64,000 bases of DNA. Origin: Sclerurus mexicanus (taxonomy: Eukaryota > Chordata > Aves > Passeriformes > Furnariidae). The DNA is taken from assembly GCA_013396755.1 (NCBI GenBank), contig VWZF01006828.1, positions 36,033 to 100,032 on the forward strand, in the 5' to 3' direction. The position numbers and the translations under genes were made by a program. Shown here piece after piece: positions 46,332 to 56,052 of the stretch. The notes below the pieces were generated by a model. It made no database searches. It was given only the letters and a program-made list of their open reading frames with translations, and had not been told where the DNA came from. Positions within the stretch are counted from its first letter, which is position 1, and each line of letters begins with the position of its first letter.

Positions 46332-47536
46332 TCCAGTTCTCTGTGTCCAGTGCAAAGTGCCACTTGTGCATTGCTTTGTCACCTGGGTTGTGAAGATGCC
46401 CAGGCTGCAGTCGGGTGTTGTGACATCAGCAGGGGGAGCTGGGTGGTTCTCAGGAGAGCTGAGTTCTCCTCAAAGCTCCCATGATCCCAACACTTGAAGT
46501 TCCAGCAGCTCCTTTGCTGCTTCTGCTCAGCAGGCAAAGAGCAGAAAGTGGGAAGAAACTTGAGCTGCTTTATGCTCTTCCTTTGTGTTCCTGCTACTGA
46601 GATAAAATCTGGCACTCTGAGCTTTTCCTGGTGGGTTTGGATCCTCTGGTAGGTGGAATCGAGTTCTTTGCTGGTGGGTTATTTTCTAAGTTGTCTTACA
46701 GAGCACTCACCACGAGCCAGGTCTAATGAGCAGAGCGTGGCTGTGTCTGGTTCAGTTTGTGTATGGAATTGCAGAGAGGGTATGACTTGTGCATCTGGGA
46801 GGGCTGTTTCTGACAGCAGAGATCTGTGATTTGCTGACCAGCAGTACTAAAGGGCAATAACAACTCTGGTTTGCAGCAGCTGCCATTTGTCACTTGTTGA
46901 AACCTCTACTTTTCACCAAATTAGCTACAAAGATTTCCAGGTGGATTTTCAGCCAGTGGGAATTGCTGCAAGTCCTCTGAAGTCCCTGCAGGTTTGTGAT
47001 CCTGTGTCAGCCAGTAATTTGGCCCTTGATTGTCAAAAAAGAGTCAAGGCTTATGTCCACGGTGGGGGAAAGTTATTAGTGACTGAAAATTGCTTCCTGT
47101 GCTTTTTCTGCCTCTCTTCTTGACAGTAAATAACAGCAGAGCACTCACAGAGCTGTGAGAGCAGGAGCTGATAAAAGCAGGAAGGAAACAGCCAAAAATA
47201 CAGATGCAAGAAGGAAGCCCCAGGGGGAGCAATATTTGCCCTCCCCTGGCAGGGACATGGCCCTGTGTGCTGAGGGGCTGCAGTGGCGGGGCTGACCCTT
47301 TGGGAAGGCGTGGGATGGAAAAGGCCCAATGTTGAGGAAAGCACTTCCCCAGGGGAGGTGGGGTGTGAGGTTACGGGCAGGAAACCCCAAGATTTAGAGT
47401 TCTCCAAGCCTTCCTGTGTCCAGGTGCCCCTGTGTGTGTGTCACCCAGGGCTGGGTGAGTCTGTGCAGGATTATACTCTGACATCGTGGAGGAGAGGCTG
47501 AGTCTGTGCTGGGGCGCTGGGGCCAGAGATTTCCCC
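46332..47536. other. Unique non-coding stretch
   Basis: No gene or repeat is recognised. A pyrimidine-rich tract ending in 'cttcttgacag' near 47126 looks like a splice acceptor but is followed at once by a stop in one frame and by no clear exon. Confidence 0.35.
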
Positions 47537-47735
47537 CTGGAAGTTCTGTCTGGATATGAGGAAAACCTTCCTCACTGTGAGTGTGCCACTGCACTGGGCA
47601 GGCTGTACAGAGGGTGTGGAGAATCCTTCTGTGGAGACATTCCAACCCCTCCTGGACATGATCCTGCACAGCCTCCTCTAGGAGACCCTGCCTGAGCAGA
47701 GGGCTGGACTGGATCTTACTCATGGTCATAAAATG
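47537..47735 (+). mobile_element. CR1 LINE 3' end, distinct (older) type
   Basis: Landmarks are 'gttctgtctggatatgagga', 'aaaccttcctcactgtgagt', 'ggtgtggagaatccttctgt', 'ggagacattccaacccctcc', 'tgatcctgcacagcctcctc' and 'agggctggactggatcttac'. This is the CR1 tail version with the 'gtggagtctccttctctgga' type motif. It differs from types A-D and is followed immediately by a type A copy. Confidence 0.8.
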
Positions 47736-47736
47736 G

Positions 47737-47980
47737 TGGGGCAGGGTTAGACGGGATATTGGGAAGGGATTGCTGGCTGGGAGGGTGGGCAGGCCCTGGC
47801 ACAGGGTGCCCAGAGAAGCTGTGGCTGCCCCTGGATCCCTGGGAGTGTCCAAGGCCAGGTTGGACGGGGCTTGGAGCAACCTGGGCTGGTGGAAGGTGTC
47901 CCTGCCCATGGCAGGGGGTGGAATGAGATGGGATTTAAAGTCCCAGCCCAAACCAGTCTGTGATTCTATACCTACACCTG
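47737..47980 (+). mobile_element. CR1 LINE 3' end, type A, nearly complete tail
   Basis: Starts at 'gggttagacgggatattggg' and reads without a gap through 'ggcaggccctggcacagggt', 'agctgtggctgcccctggat', 'gttggacggggcttggagca', 'gtccctgcccatggcagggg' and 'cccaaaccagtctgtgattc', ending in an expanded tail with a second 'tgtgattctac'. Antisense frames here are open only because of the repeat. Confidence 0.92.
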
Positions 47981-50900
47981 TGATTCTACTGGAAACCAGG
48001 GGGAACCTCTCCAGGTAGAGCTGGTACAGTCCAAGTGGGTTTTGTTCCCAGGCAGCCTCAGGACAAGCAGCAGTGGGGTGCAGGGTGCCCTGGCACTGCC
48101 CAGCAGGCTCTGGATTTGGCCCTGGGGACAGAACTGGGAGCTGCCTGTCAGAGCCCCGGCACTGGGGGGAGCCGGGCCCGGCTCTCACTGAAGGAGAGGA
48201 GAGGAGAGGCTCTGTCTGGCGTCAGTGAGAAGTAAATCGAATCCCTGGAAAGGCTCCAGGATGAAAGGGAGGGAATATTTCACAAGCAATAATTTATGCA
48301 GGAAATGTGGTTTCTTCTCCTACTCGAGGCTTGCCTGTGAAATGGGAGAGATGACTTCAGCTGTGTTGTTGTTTGAGTTTGTTCAATTAAGCTGAGTGAC
48401 GCTTTGAGTCTCAGGTTTATTTTATAGAGTTTATGCCTGTGATACTTAACTCTCTGAGAGCCTCTCCTGCTTTGGTGAGGGCTGAATTAGCTCAATGGTG
48501 CCACGCTGCTGATCTTTGTGCCCTGATGGAATGAGTGTAATACTGGCAGGGCTTGACCCAAATCTCTTCTTCATCTCCTGCTTTTGGATTAAGCCCATGA
48601 CGGAGAAGAGGCTTGAAGAAATTCTTGTCATAGATGCTTAAGTTGCTCAAGAAAAGGACGAGGCAAAAACAACGGGGAGGTTTTAGTCAACACCGAGCGT
48701 TTTTTGCATCACTTCAGAGTCACGTGAAGCAGCTGAGGTTTCTTGAGAATGAGGCTGCTGTGAGAGGCCTTGTAAAACAGGGAGAGGGTCTTCCAGGGGC
48801 CTGGGGGGGACAGGGGGTGCAGCCACACCTTGGCCCAAACAGCCTTTCATCAAAGAAAGGAAAACAGCCAACAAGAACCTCCAGCATTTAAAGCCAGATT
48901 TGCACCTCTCCTGTAGTCTCCTTAATTTGGGCAGGTAACAAGCAAAGGGTCTAATTCTGTTGAGACAGCTCAGCATCCTCACACCAGGGCATGTGACACC
49001 CCCAAGGGACCATGAGTTGGTTTAAGCAGGCCACAAATAATTAGAGCTGGGAGACTTGAAATGACTGTAAAGAAATTATAATTATTCTTTATAAATGTTA
49101 ATAAATGGTTTCTCTTTTTATAAAAAAAGAAAGAGCAAACTCACTTGTAATAAAAAATGGCTTGTTTAGGGAGTAGCCTCGTTGCAAAAGGGCAGGGGAG
49201 AAGGAGGGAGCTTGGACTCGTGGTGACTGTCACCCTGAGCAGGGGCACTTGCTGCTCCAACCAGAGCTGGTTCCATCTTCCCTTCCTCAGTTCTGAGTTG
49301 CTGCCAGTTTTAAGGAGTTTAAACATTAAGCGATGAATTTAACCCTAAGTACCTTTTCTAAGCAGGTCCACTAACACTAATATGCTCAGCTCTGACTCTT
49401 CCAAGGGTTTTCTCTTTCCCTTTTGCCAGGGAAATAAATGCAATCACCAAGGTGCTGCTCTGAACTGCACTGCTCGTTTTACATAACCTCTCGCATTAAT
49501 TAGCATTCATCCAGCAGGCAAAGGTGTGGTGGGGACAATAAGGGAGTTCTTGTAATCAGTCCTCTGGCAAAAAGATATCATAATTCCAGCATGTGAATGC
49601 TGTTTTATCCATTGAAAAATATTCCCCTTTTACCTCCTCAAGAGGAGAGTGAAAAGAGAAGGAAGAAGGGTGGCCAGATTACAGTTGTTTCTAATTCAAA
49701 TGCAAAGACTCTTGGTGGCACTGAGGGTTTTGAACAGAAAGTGGCTTCACCGGTGACAGGACCTCCTTGTCTCCAGGGAATTCATCCCTTCGGTTTGGAA
49801 TAGCTGGTGCTCCAGTGGCACATTTAAAAACCCTCCACTGACAACTTCTGTGGGTCTCTGAGAAGTGATTCCCAGAAGAAGGAGCGTTTCGTTAGGACAC
49901 GCACATTTTTATGCCGAGTTATCAGATTTGGTCCTTCCAGAAATGAATAAGGAGCTGATGTTCGGGGCAGTGCTGGTAATTATACAGCACTCAAAATTCT
50001 GCTGGAGTGGGAATGGACAGGAATAGGCATCTGGACAGGAACAGACAGCACTGTACAAACCCACTGCTGATGCTCTCCATCCTCTGGCGCAGGACTTGTC
50101 CCGTGAATGCCTCACTTCCCAGGGAAACGCAGTTTGGAGGGGATGTTGTGCAGCCTGGAAAGCACCAGACCTGCAGTTGGGGCTGCTGGGACCCCGTCTG
50201 GGACCCTCTCTGCAGCCCCCGAATCCTGGTGGATCACTGTGCAAGGAATAAAGGGGGTGGAGCAGAAGGAGGCAGGAGCAGGATCAGGAGGGAGAATGCT
50301 GGGGGTGCTGGAGCGGTGGGTCTCCATCCATCCACAGGGAGCCGAGGGCAGCTGTGCAGGGGCATGGGGGACTTTGGGAGCTGTCACATCCACTTGGGTG
50401 TTGGACCTGGGGACGCCTGGTCCTGGGGCTCCTGGGGCTGGAACAGCAACGACCTGAAGGACAAAGTGGCTGCCATTGTTAGTTTTGTGATGTGTCTTTT
50501 GGGCTGCAGATTCAAAGTGAAAAAAGGGAAAGATTCCTATCGGAGAGTGTTCCCTGGTAGTTTTTTAAATGGTAATGTTGTGGAAGGTTCAATATTTCAC
50601 AGAAGTTAGAGAAAATACATCTTGTTCCCAAAATGCTCTGTAGCATCCTAAGGAGGGAAGCAGGGGAAAGTATTGCCTAGTAAGTGATAATATATCAAGG
50701 TTTCTTTGCTCATTATCAGCATAAGAGACATAATATACATAAAATGTAGGTCAGAGCATCCCATTTAACATCGTATTTATCCTTGGCGTGAGAGGCAACT
50801 GCAAAACAACACATGCTCTGATAAGAAACTGCAGTGGCAAAAAGTCTCCTCTCTGAGATAAGCAAATGTGCTCCCTTTCTCCATGGGTGCTTTTTGGGGG

Positions 50901-51149
50901 TGCCAGCTCCTCGTGCCCTGCCCGCTCCTGAGCCCAGGGGAGGGCTGGGGGCGAAAGGCCCCGTTTGAGCAGTCTGGCCATGGGGGAGTGGAGGAGCTGA
51001 GGGAGCCACGGGGCACCTCCAGTGGTGCGTGAGCAGGAGGATAAATCAGCCTGGGGAGGGCAGAGCAGGCAGGAGGGGCAGGCAGAGGGGACAGGAGTGC
51101 CCTCCCTGTGCTGGAGTGTGGGACAGGGCAGAGCAGCCCAGAGTATCTT
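47981..51149. other. Unique non-coding stretch
   Basis: No gene is recognised. 48270-48430, 49010-49160 and 49470-49530 are AT-rich with motifs such as 'aataatttatgcaggaaatg', 'cacaaataattagagc' and 'gcattaattagcattcatcc', and could be conserved elements. The 200-codon plus frame at 50007-50609 is of low-complexity composition and has no domain. Confidence 0.4.
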
Positions 51150-51400
51150 GGGATCACAGAACAATTTTGGTTGGGAGGGACCTCAAAGCCCACCCAGTGC
51201 CACCCCTGCCATGGGCAGGGACACCTCCCACGAGCCCAGGTTGCTCCAAGCCCCGTCCAACCTGGCCTTGGACACTTCCAGGGATCCAGGGGCAGCCACA
51301 GCTTCTCTGGGCACCCTGTGCCAGGGCCTGCCCACCCTCCCAGCCAGCAATTCCTTCCCAATGTCCCACCTAACTGTGCCCTCTGGCAGTGGGAGCCCCT
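51150..51400 (-). mobile_element. CR1 LINE 3' end, type A, antisense, nearly complete tail
   Basis: Landmarks from the left are 'gggatcacagaacaattttg', 'gttgggagggacctcaaagc', 'ctgccatgggcagggacacc', 'aacctggccttggacacttc', 'agccacagcttctctgggca', 'ccagggcctgcccaccctcc' and 'ttccttcccaatgtcccacc'. It is the antisense equivalent of 47737-47980 and accounts for the open frame at 51022-51798. Confidence 0.92.
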
Positions 51401-52448
51401 CTCCAGCCTGCCCAGATGCCCCTGGATGCCATCCCCTCCCTCCAGCCCCTCCTGGGCTGATGGAAAGCTTCAATGGGAGAAAGAAAGGCGGCACATTCCG
51501 AAGCACCGGCTCAGCAGTCGCCACTTTCAACCCAGGAACGCACAAAGACCCAAAAATACAACTTATTGTGGTGGGAGCAGCTCAGAGCTGGAGAAAAACG
51601 AGGACACTGAGTGTGTGTAGCCAATTTTCAGACATCTACACAGCGACTCCCCGTCCCTGCGTGGATCACAGGGATGTTTTTAGGCACAGGCTCATACAGG
51701 AAATATTCCTGCGGAAACTCGCCGGACTGCTCGTAAAATTAGAAATATATTCTCAGTTTTGCAACATCAAAGCTCCAGCCTCATGTTTTCACCTCTAGTT
51801 TCTGTATAAATATAGAAGCTGTTTTCCTCCCATTTTTTTCAGCTTAATTTAAGTTTTCTTGAACTGAGTAAAGAATGAGGCTCGTTCCCTCTAATAGGGA
51901 ATGTAGATCATGGAATGAGTTCGAAGGGGCTTTCCAGATGGAAAGGGGAGTATATATATAAATATATATATATGTATATATAATGAAAAATTCAAATTAT
52001 GTGGGTGCCACAGTTGTAAAAATAAAGCCTGGCAAATAATTTAGTGTGAAAAAGGGAGGAAAAAGTCAGAAGAAGTCAGTAAAAATTCTCTCTCTCTAAA
52101 AGGGGGGACTAAAGGGTGAGATGGTGTGTTTTCACAGTGACTGCTTCCAAGGGGCTGGGGAAGCCTTCCCAGCTGTTGCTTGGGAATGAGCCTGTGTAAA
52201 GACTTCCCTCCTTGCCAGTGGCATTTTCATTTTTCCCAGCTGATTTCCCCCTGGAAATCCTGCTTTGCAGTCAGTTTTGTGAAGGGAGGAAGAGCCTGCA
52301 AGGCGCTCTGAAAGCTCTGCAGTTGCAGGGCAGCATGTTCCTTGTGCCTGACAAAAACCTGCCCAGCTCTGCCTTACACAGTTTGCTGCATTTCACATTT
52401 CTGACACTTGCCTGAATTTTCTTGGCCTTTTTTGCTCCTTTTCTCCAG
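51401..52448. other. Unique non-coding stretch
   Basis: 51470-51740 carries more CpG than average ('aaggcggcacattccgaagc', 'aaactcgccggactgctcgt') and might be regulatory. A TA repeat sits at 51951-51982. No gene is recognised. Confidence 0.4.
51951..51982. repeat. TA microsatellite
   Basis: An imperfect TA dinucleotide array with single-base interruptions. Probably length-variable. Confidence 0.9.
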
Positions 52449-52544
52449 CAGGCCTGGGGAGGGCAGGTGGTGGCTCCCTCTGCTTCCCTGGGCACTTCAT
52501 TATTTGATGTCTTGACCTACTTTGAGGAGCTTCCACACATGTGA
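52449..52544 (+). other. Candidate terminal exon
   Basis: Preceded by a long polypyrimidine acceptor (ttgctccttttctccag). Frame 0 stays open for 31 codons and then stops (TGA at 52542-52544). The peptide ends SLFDVLTYFEELPHM. An AATAAA follows at 52858-52863, about 315 bases downstream. Frame 0 would suit the end phase of the candidate exon at 44963, but no bridging exon is known. The aataaa lies in a palindrome, and the peptide matches nothing I recognise. Confidence 0.15.
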
Positions 52545-52850
52545 AGTTCAGCCAAACCACCACAAACACGCCCTTGGTCCCCTTTGCTCTCGGAGGCCAC
52601 AGGAACACCCTGAACTCAGCCCCAGGGGTCACTGACACCGTGGCCTTTGCTCTCTTGCCTCATTCACGGGTCTTTATTCCTTTATGTAGCTCCATCAAGG
52701 TGTTTTTGAGCTCTGCAGTCTCTATTTCTCTCCTTAACATCATGTTTTGATCCAGGTCCCCACTTTCCATGTCACGCCATTCATTTTTTTGCCCCTGCTA
52801 TCACTGCTGCCCTTTCCAAGGATGGATTTTACTCACCAGCTCATCCCACC

Positions 52851-52872
52851 CATTGGGAATAAATTCCCAATG
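52851..52872. repeat. Perfect 10-bp inverted repeat spanning an AATAAA
   Basis: Arms cattgggaat and attcccaatg flank the two bases aa. The AATAAA hexamer (52858-52863) straddles the centre. If it were transcribed as a polyadenylation signal it could sit in a hairpin. No other evidence for transcription here. Confidence 0.7.
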
Positions 52873-52984
52873 TTTGGAATGCCTGAAATTACCTTTATGT
52901 TCATTTTGCACAGTGATTCAAAACTAGCGGTGATTTCCTAGTTCCCAGCCGTGCCCCAGCCATGAGCATTCCAGTCAGATGGGG

Positions 52985-53116
52985 AGTCCCTGGAACAGGT
53001 CGCCTGGAGAAGCTGGACACTTAGGAAGGTGTCCTGCCCATGGCACAGGGGTTGGAATGAGCTGAGCTTGAAGGTCCCTTCCACCCCACACCCCTCCACG
53101 GTTTGTGATGCTGTGG
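52985..53116 (+). mobile_element. CR1 LINE 3' end, type A, internally deleted
   Basis: Begins 'gagtccctggaacaggtcgc' and 'ctggagaagctgg', then goes directly to 'aaggtgtcctgcccatggca', 'ggggttggaatgagctgagc' and 'ttgaaggtcccttccacccc'. The usual middle (agtgtccaaggccagg... gggcttggagcaacc) is missing. It ends near 'tttgtgatgctgtgg'. Confidence 0.8.
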
Positions 53117-54068
53117 ATGTGACTCCCCCGGCTGGAGGGCACCAGTGACCCCAGGCCTGATGCTCCCCTGGCTTTTCAGCTTCTTTTTGCCTGTTCTTGG
53201 GCTGTGTGAGGGGGTGTTACACAAGGCCAGTGCTCCCTGCCTCCTACAGACACTATTTTAGGCTATTCCTGGCACCCCATGTGATATTAATCCTCATCCA
53301 TATTGTACCACCTCGTGTCTCCTGTAGGGGCTCCAGCCCAGCATTCCGTGGCTCACTCATCATCAGGACTAGGACACATCTCATCCGTGTCTGCACTCCT
53401 GACACCCCGTGGGGCAGAAGACGGAGAGCAGCACCTTCTCCTCTCCTCCTCTTCTTCAGTCTTTCCTACACTATCTCCCCCTCAATCCCCTCCTCCCCCA
53501 CCCTCCTATTTACCAGTTTTTCATTTCTGGTCAGGCTTCACCTGCAGCAACTTTCTGATTATTGATCAGCGTCTGCCGCCCCCTCCTGTGCTGCTCTCTT
53601 TGCTTAATTACTTTGGAGATGCTTAAGTGGCTCTAATTCTCTCATTCCTATGCAGAAGGCCCTCCAGTTGATCCCAGAAATGCCAAGAGAACAGCTTGGG
53701 CACTAATTGCTTCTTTTTGCTCCTGCTCTCACTGCTCTGGTTTTCAGTAAATCACTCACAGTGTCCACTCCCAAAAAGTCATAAACCAGGAGTGTTTCTG
53801 CAGCTCCCTGCCAGGAGGGTGGAGCCGGGGGGGTCGGGCTCTGCTCCCAGGGAACAGGGACAGGAGCAGAGGGAACGGCCTCAGGTGGGACAGGGCAGGG
53901 GCAGGTGGGATCTTTGGGAAAAGATAAAGTTTTCTCCTGAGCTGTGTCAACAGCTCCCTTTCCCAAATTGCAGTGCCCAGCTGGCACCTTGAGTCCCAAA
54001 TGTCCCTGGAGTTCTCCTGGGTCTCCCTCCATCACTAAAATTGCTGTAACTGTTCAGGTCCTGCTGGT
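53117..54068. other. Unique non-coding stretch with pyrimidine-rich tract
   Basis: 53420-53530 is strongly pyrimidine-rich on the plus strand ('ttctcctctcctcctcttct', 'cccctcctcccccaccctcc'). This keeps a plus frame open over 53197-53626 without suggesting a gene. No other feature is seen. Confidence 0.4.
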
Positions 54069-54340
54069 GGGAAGAGAAGGCTCCAGGTAGAGCTGAGAGC
54101 CCCTTGCAGTGCCTAAAGGGGCTCCAGGAGAGCTGGAGAGGGACTGGGGACAAGGCATGGAGGGACAGGACACAGGGAATGGCTTCCCACTGCCAGAGGG
54201 CAGGGATGGGTGGGATATTGGGAAGGAATTCCTGGCTGTGACTTCAGCCTGGGCTAGTGGAAGATGTCCCCGCCCATGACAGGGAGTGGAACAAGGTGGT
54301 CTTCAAGGTCTCTTCCAAGCCAAAGCATTCCAGAACTCTC
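54069..54340 (+). mobile_element. CR1 LINE, coding-end plus tail, internally deleted
   Basis: The left half holds 'gaagagaaggctccaggtag', 'ggggctccaggagagctgga', 'gggactggggacaaggcatg', 'gacaggacacagggaatggc' and 'gggatattgggaaggaattc'. At about 54240 it jumps to 'cagcctgggctagtggaaga', 'tgtccccgcccatgacaggg' and the decayed tail. The block with gtgcccagagaagctgtggc is missing, as at 10104-10367. Confidence 0.88.
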
Positions 54341-55501
54341 TGATAACAGCACCCTGTGTCTCTGCAGCCCCACTGGAGTGGGGACTTGCAGGAGCTGGTC
54401 ATGAGGAACCTCAGCAAGTCCACAGTGAAACTGTTCACTGATGACTGGATTTCCATGTTTTTTTTCCTAACAGGCTGCAGGGAAGTAAGCAGATGTGCTA
54501 ACGTGAAAAATCAAGTTTCCTTTAAATGAAATGTTTATTTACAGCAAGTTTAATATGAATGTTAAATTGATCTGTGGCATTTTTTCCATCAAAAATTAAT
54601 GGGATGCAGTCTTTGCTTCTGTGCACCAAAAGCATCTTCTAATTAATTGGGAGATAACCACTGTAAACCACCACTCAGACGGTCCTGGGCCATTAGTTTT
54701 GTTAAGTGCACAACCACTCAATGAATAATTAATGGTGATTTATAGTGGTATTAGACTATTACTGATGTATCAGTGTTGCAGAGCAGGTAGCAGTTTGGTA
54801 TTTACAGCTGGGAAGCAATATATAAAGTGGTTCCTGCACATCTGGTGGCCGCATTAAGATCTGACTTCACACCTACATGGCGAGGCACAAGTGTCACGTT
54901 GTGCTTTGTAGGAGCCCCAGATTTGGCCAGAGATCTGAACAAACTCTTCCCCAAACTTGGCCTGGCATGGATGTGAAGCAGTGGCTTCTCTGCATAAGCT
55001 CAGGGGCTGCTGAGGAGCCATCCCAAGTCCTTGCAGTGCGTGACAGAAGTTAATGTGGGCTTTAGAACCAACTTACTGTGCAGCTGGGGGGTAGAGAGGA
55101 GCTCCTTGCGTGGCAACCAAGGCACCCCACGTCCCCAGCTCAGGTTCCCACTGCAGCCGCCCCCCCGGAGAACGGGCCCGTGCTCTGCTGCCTCGCACAA
55201 GGCAGGAACGTGCCTGGCTTGCCAACATTAATATTGATTGAAGAGGTTTATGACTAAGTGTGAGGAGGAAGCAGAATCCTGTGCAGCGCTCCGAATCATT
55301 CCCAGTGCTTATTTTTAGGCCAGTGTGAGAGAATGGATTCACACGGAGCCCTTAAAGAGCCGAGGGCCGGGTGCTGCACCCTGTTCCCGGCAGCTTGGGG
55401 TGCAGAGCAGCCCTGGAGCACACGCCCTGGAGCTGCAGCCTGCCTTCCCTGCAGCAACAAACACGGAGACCTTGTGGCCATTCCTCTGCTCCTTTCCCCA
55501 G
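54341..55501. other. Unique DNA with AT-rich block
   Basis: 54480-54830 is AT-rich (listed separately). 55100-55210 is GC-rich with CpG ('cagccgcccccccggagaac'). No gene is recognised. Confidence 0.4.
54480..54830. promoter_or_regulatory. Putative AT-rich regulatory block
   Basis: Dense in TAAT and ATTA cores ('gaatgttaaattgatctgtg', 'catcttctaattaattggga', 'caatgaataattaatggtga'). It also contains 'aaccactgtaaaccaccact', which resembles RUNX sites (ACCAC), and 'tatttacagctggg'. It is repeat-free. Enhancer function is inferred from composition only. Confidence 0.25.
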
Positions 55502-55740
55502 GCTTTCTGCCTCATCAGCACCTTTGGAAGCCGTCATGAAAGCAGATCGGCTGAAAAGCAAAACTAGTAACAAGGATTTAACAGGGGAAACCTCTCCAAA
55601 AGCTTCTCCCCAGGTGCTTGTTTGCCAAGCTGGGGCTTTTTTTCAGATGTTCACGCACAACAAGCTGAAATTAAGGAATCCTTCAAATATTCAACATGGA
55701 ACATTCCAGCCTTCAAAATATTTACCTTGGGAAGTTGTAA
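55502..55740 (+). other. Candidate exon
   Basis: An excellent acceptor (cctctgctcctttccccag) precedes an open frame that continues to a possible donor (aag|gtactg) at 55741. An earlier, weak donor (cag|gtgctt) would end it at 55613. The peptide begins LSASSAPLEAVMKADRLKSK, continues TSNKDLTGETSPKASPQ and later becomes richer in aromatic residues. The first 37 codons look most coding-like (lysine and serine rich). There is no recognised domain. It could also be a 5' exon, since an ATG in fair context (gccgtcatga) lies inside. Confidence 0.25.
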
Positions 55741-55772
55741 GGTACTGAAAATGGGGCTTAGAGTGAAAGTGT

Positions 55773-55815
55773 AATGATGATGATGGTGATGATGATGATG
55801 ATGGTGATGGTGATG
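55773..55815 (+). repeat. GAT trinucleotide microsatellite
   Basis: About 14 imperfect ATG/GTG units (atgatgatg with ggtg interruptions). Likely polymorphic in length. It lies just left of an antisense CR1. Confidence 0.95.
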
Positions 55816-55876
55816 TCTAAGCCAGAAGGAGAAGCAAGTGGGAGGACATCCAGGAGGACTGGAGTTTGCACCATTG

Positions 55877-56052
55877 GGATCGCAGAATCCCAGACTGGTT
55901 TGGGCTGGAAGGGACCTTAAAACTCATCTCACTCCACCTCTGCCATGGGCAGGGACACCTCCCACCAGCCCAGGGTGCTCCAAGCCCATCCAACCTTGGA
56001 CACTTCCAAGGATGTGGAGTCAGAGGTCCTTGTGCCAGAGCCAACCCACACA
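55877..56052 (-). mobile_element. CR1 LINE 3' end, type A, antisense
   Basis: Landmarks from the left are 'gggatcgcagaatcccagac', 'tggtttgggctggaagggac', 'ctgccatgggcagggacacc', 'agcccagggtgctccaagcc', 'ccaaccttggacacttccaa' and a worn remainder 'tgtgccagagccaacccaca'. The agccacagcttctctgggca block is lost by a small deletion near 56020. Confidence 0.87.

Noticed and set aside
47394..48188. 264-codon minus-strand open frame
   Set aside because: It passes through two antisense CR1 tails that lack stops, so it is a repeat artefact.
50007..50609. 200-codon plus-strand open frame
   Set aside because: Glycine-, serine- and tryptophan-heavy low-complexity translation, no domain, and overlapping frames.
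51022..51798. 258-codon plus-strand open frame, among the longest in the window
   Set aside because: Its core is the antisense CR1 at 51150-51400.
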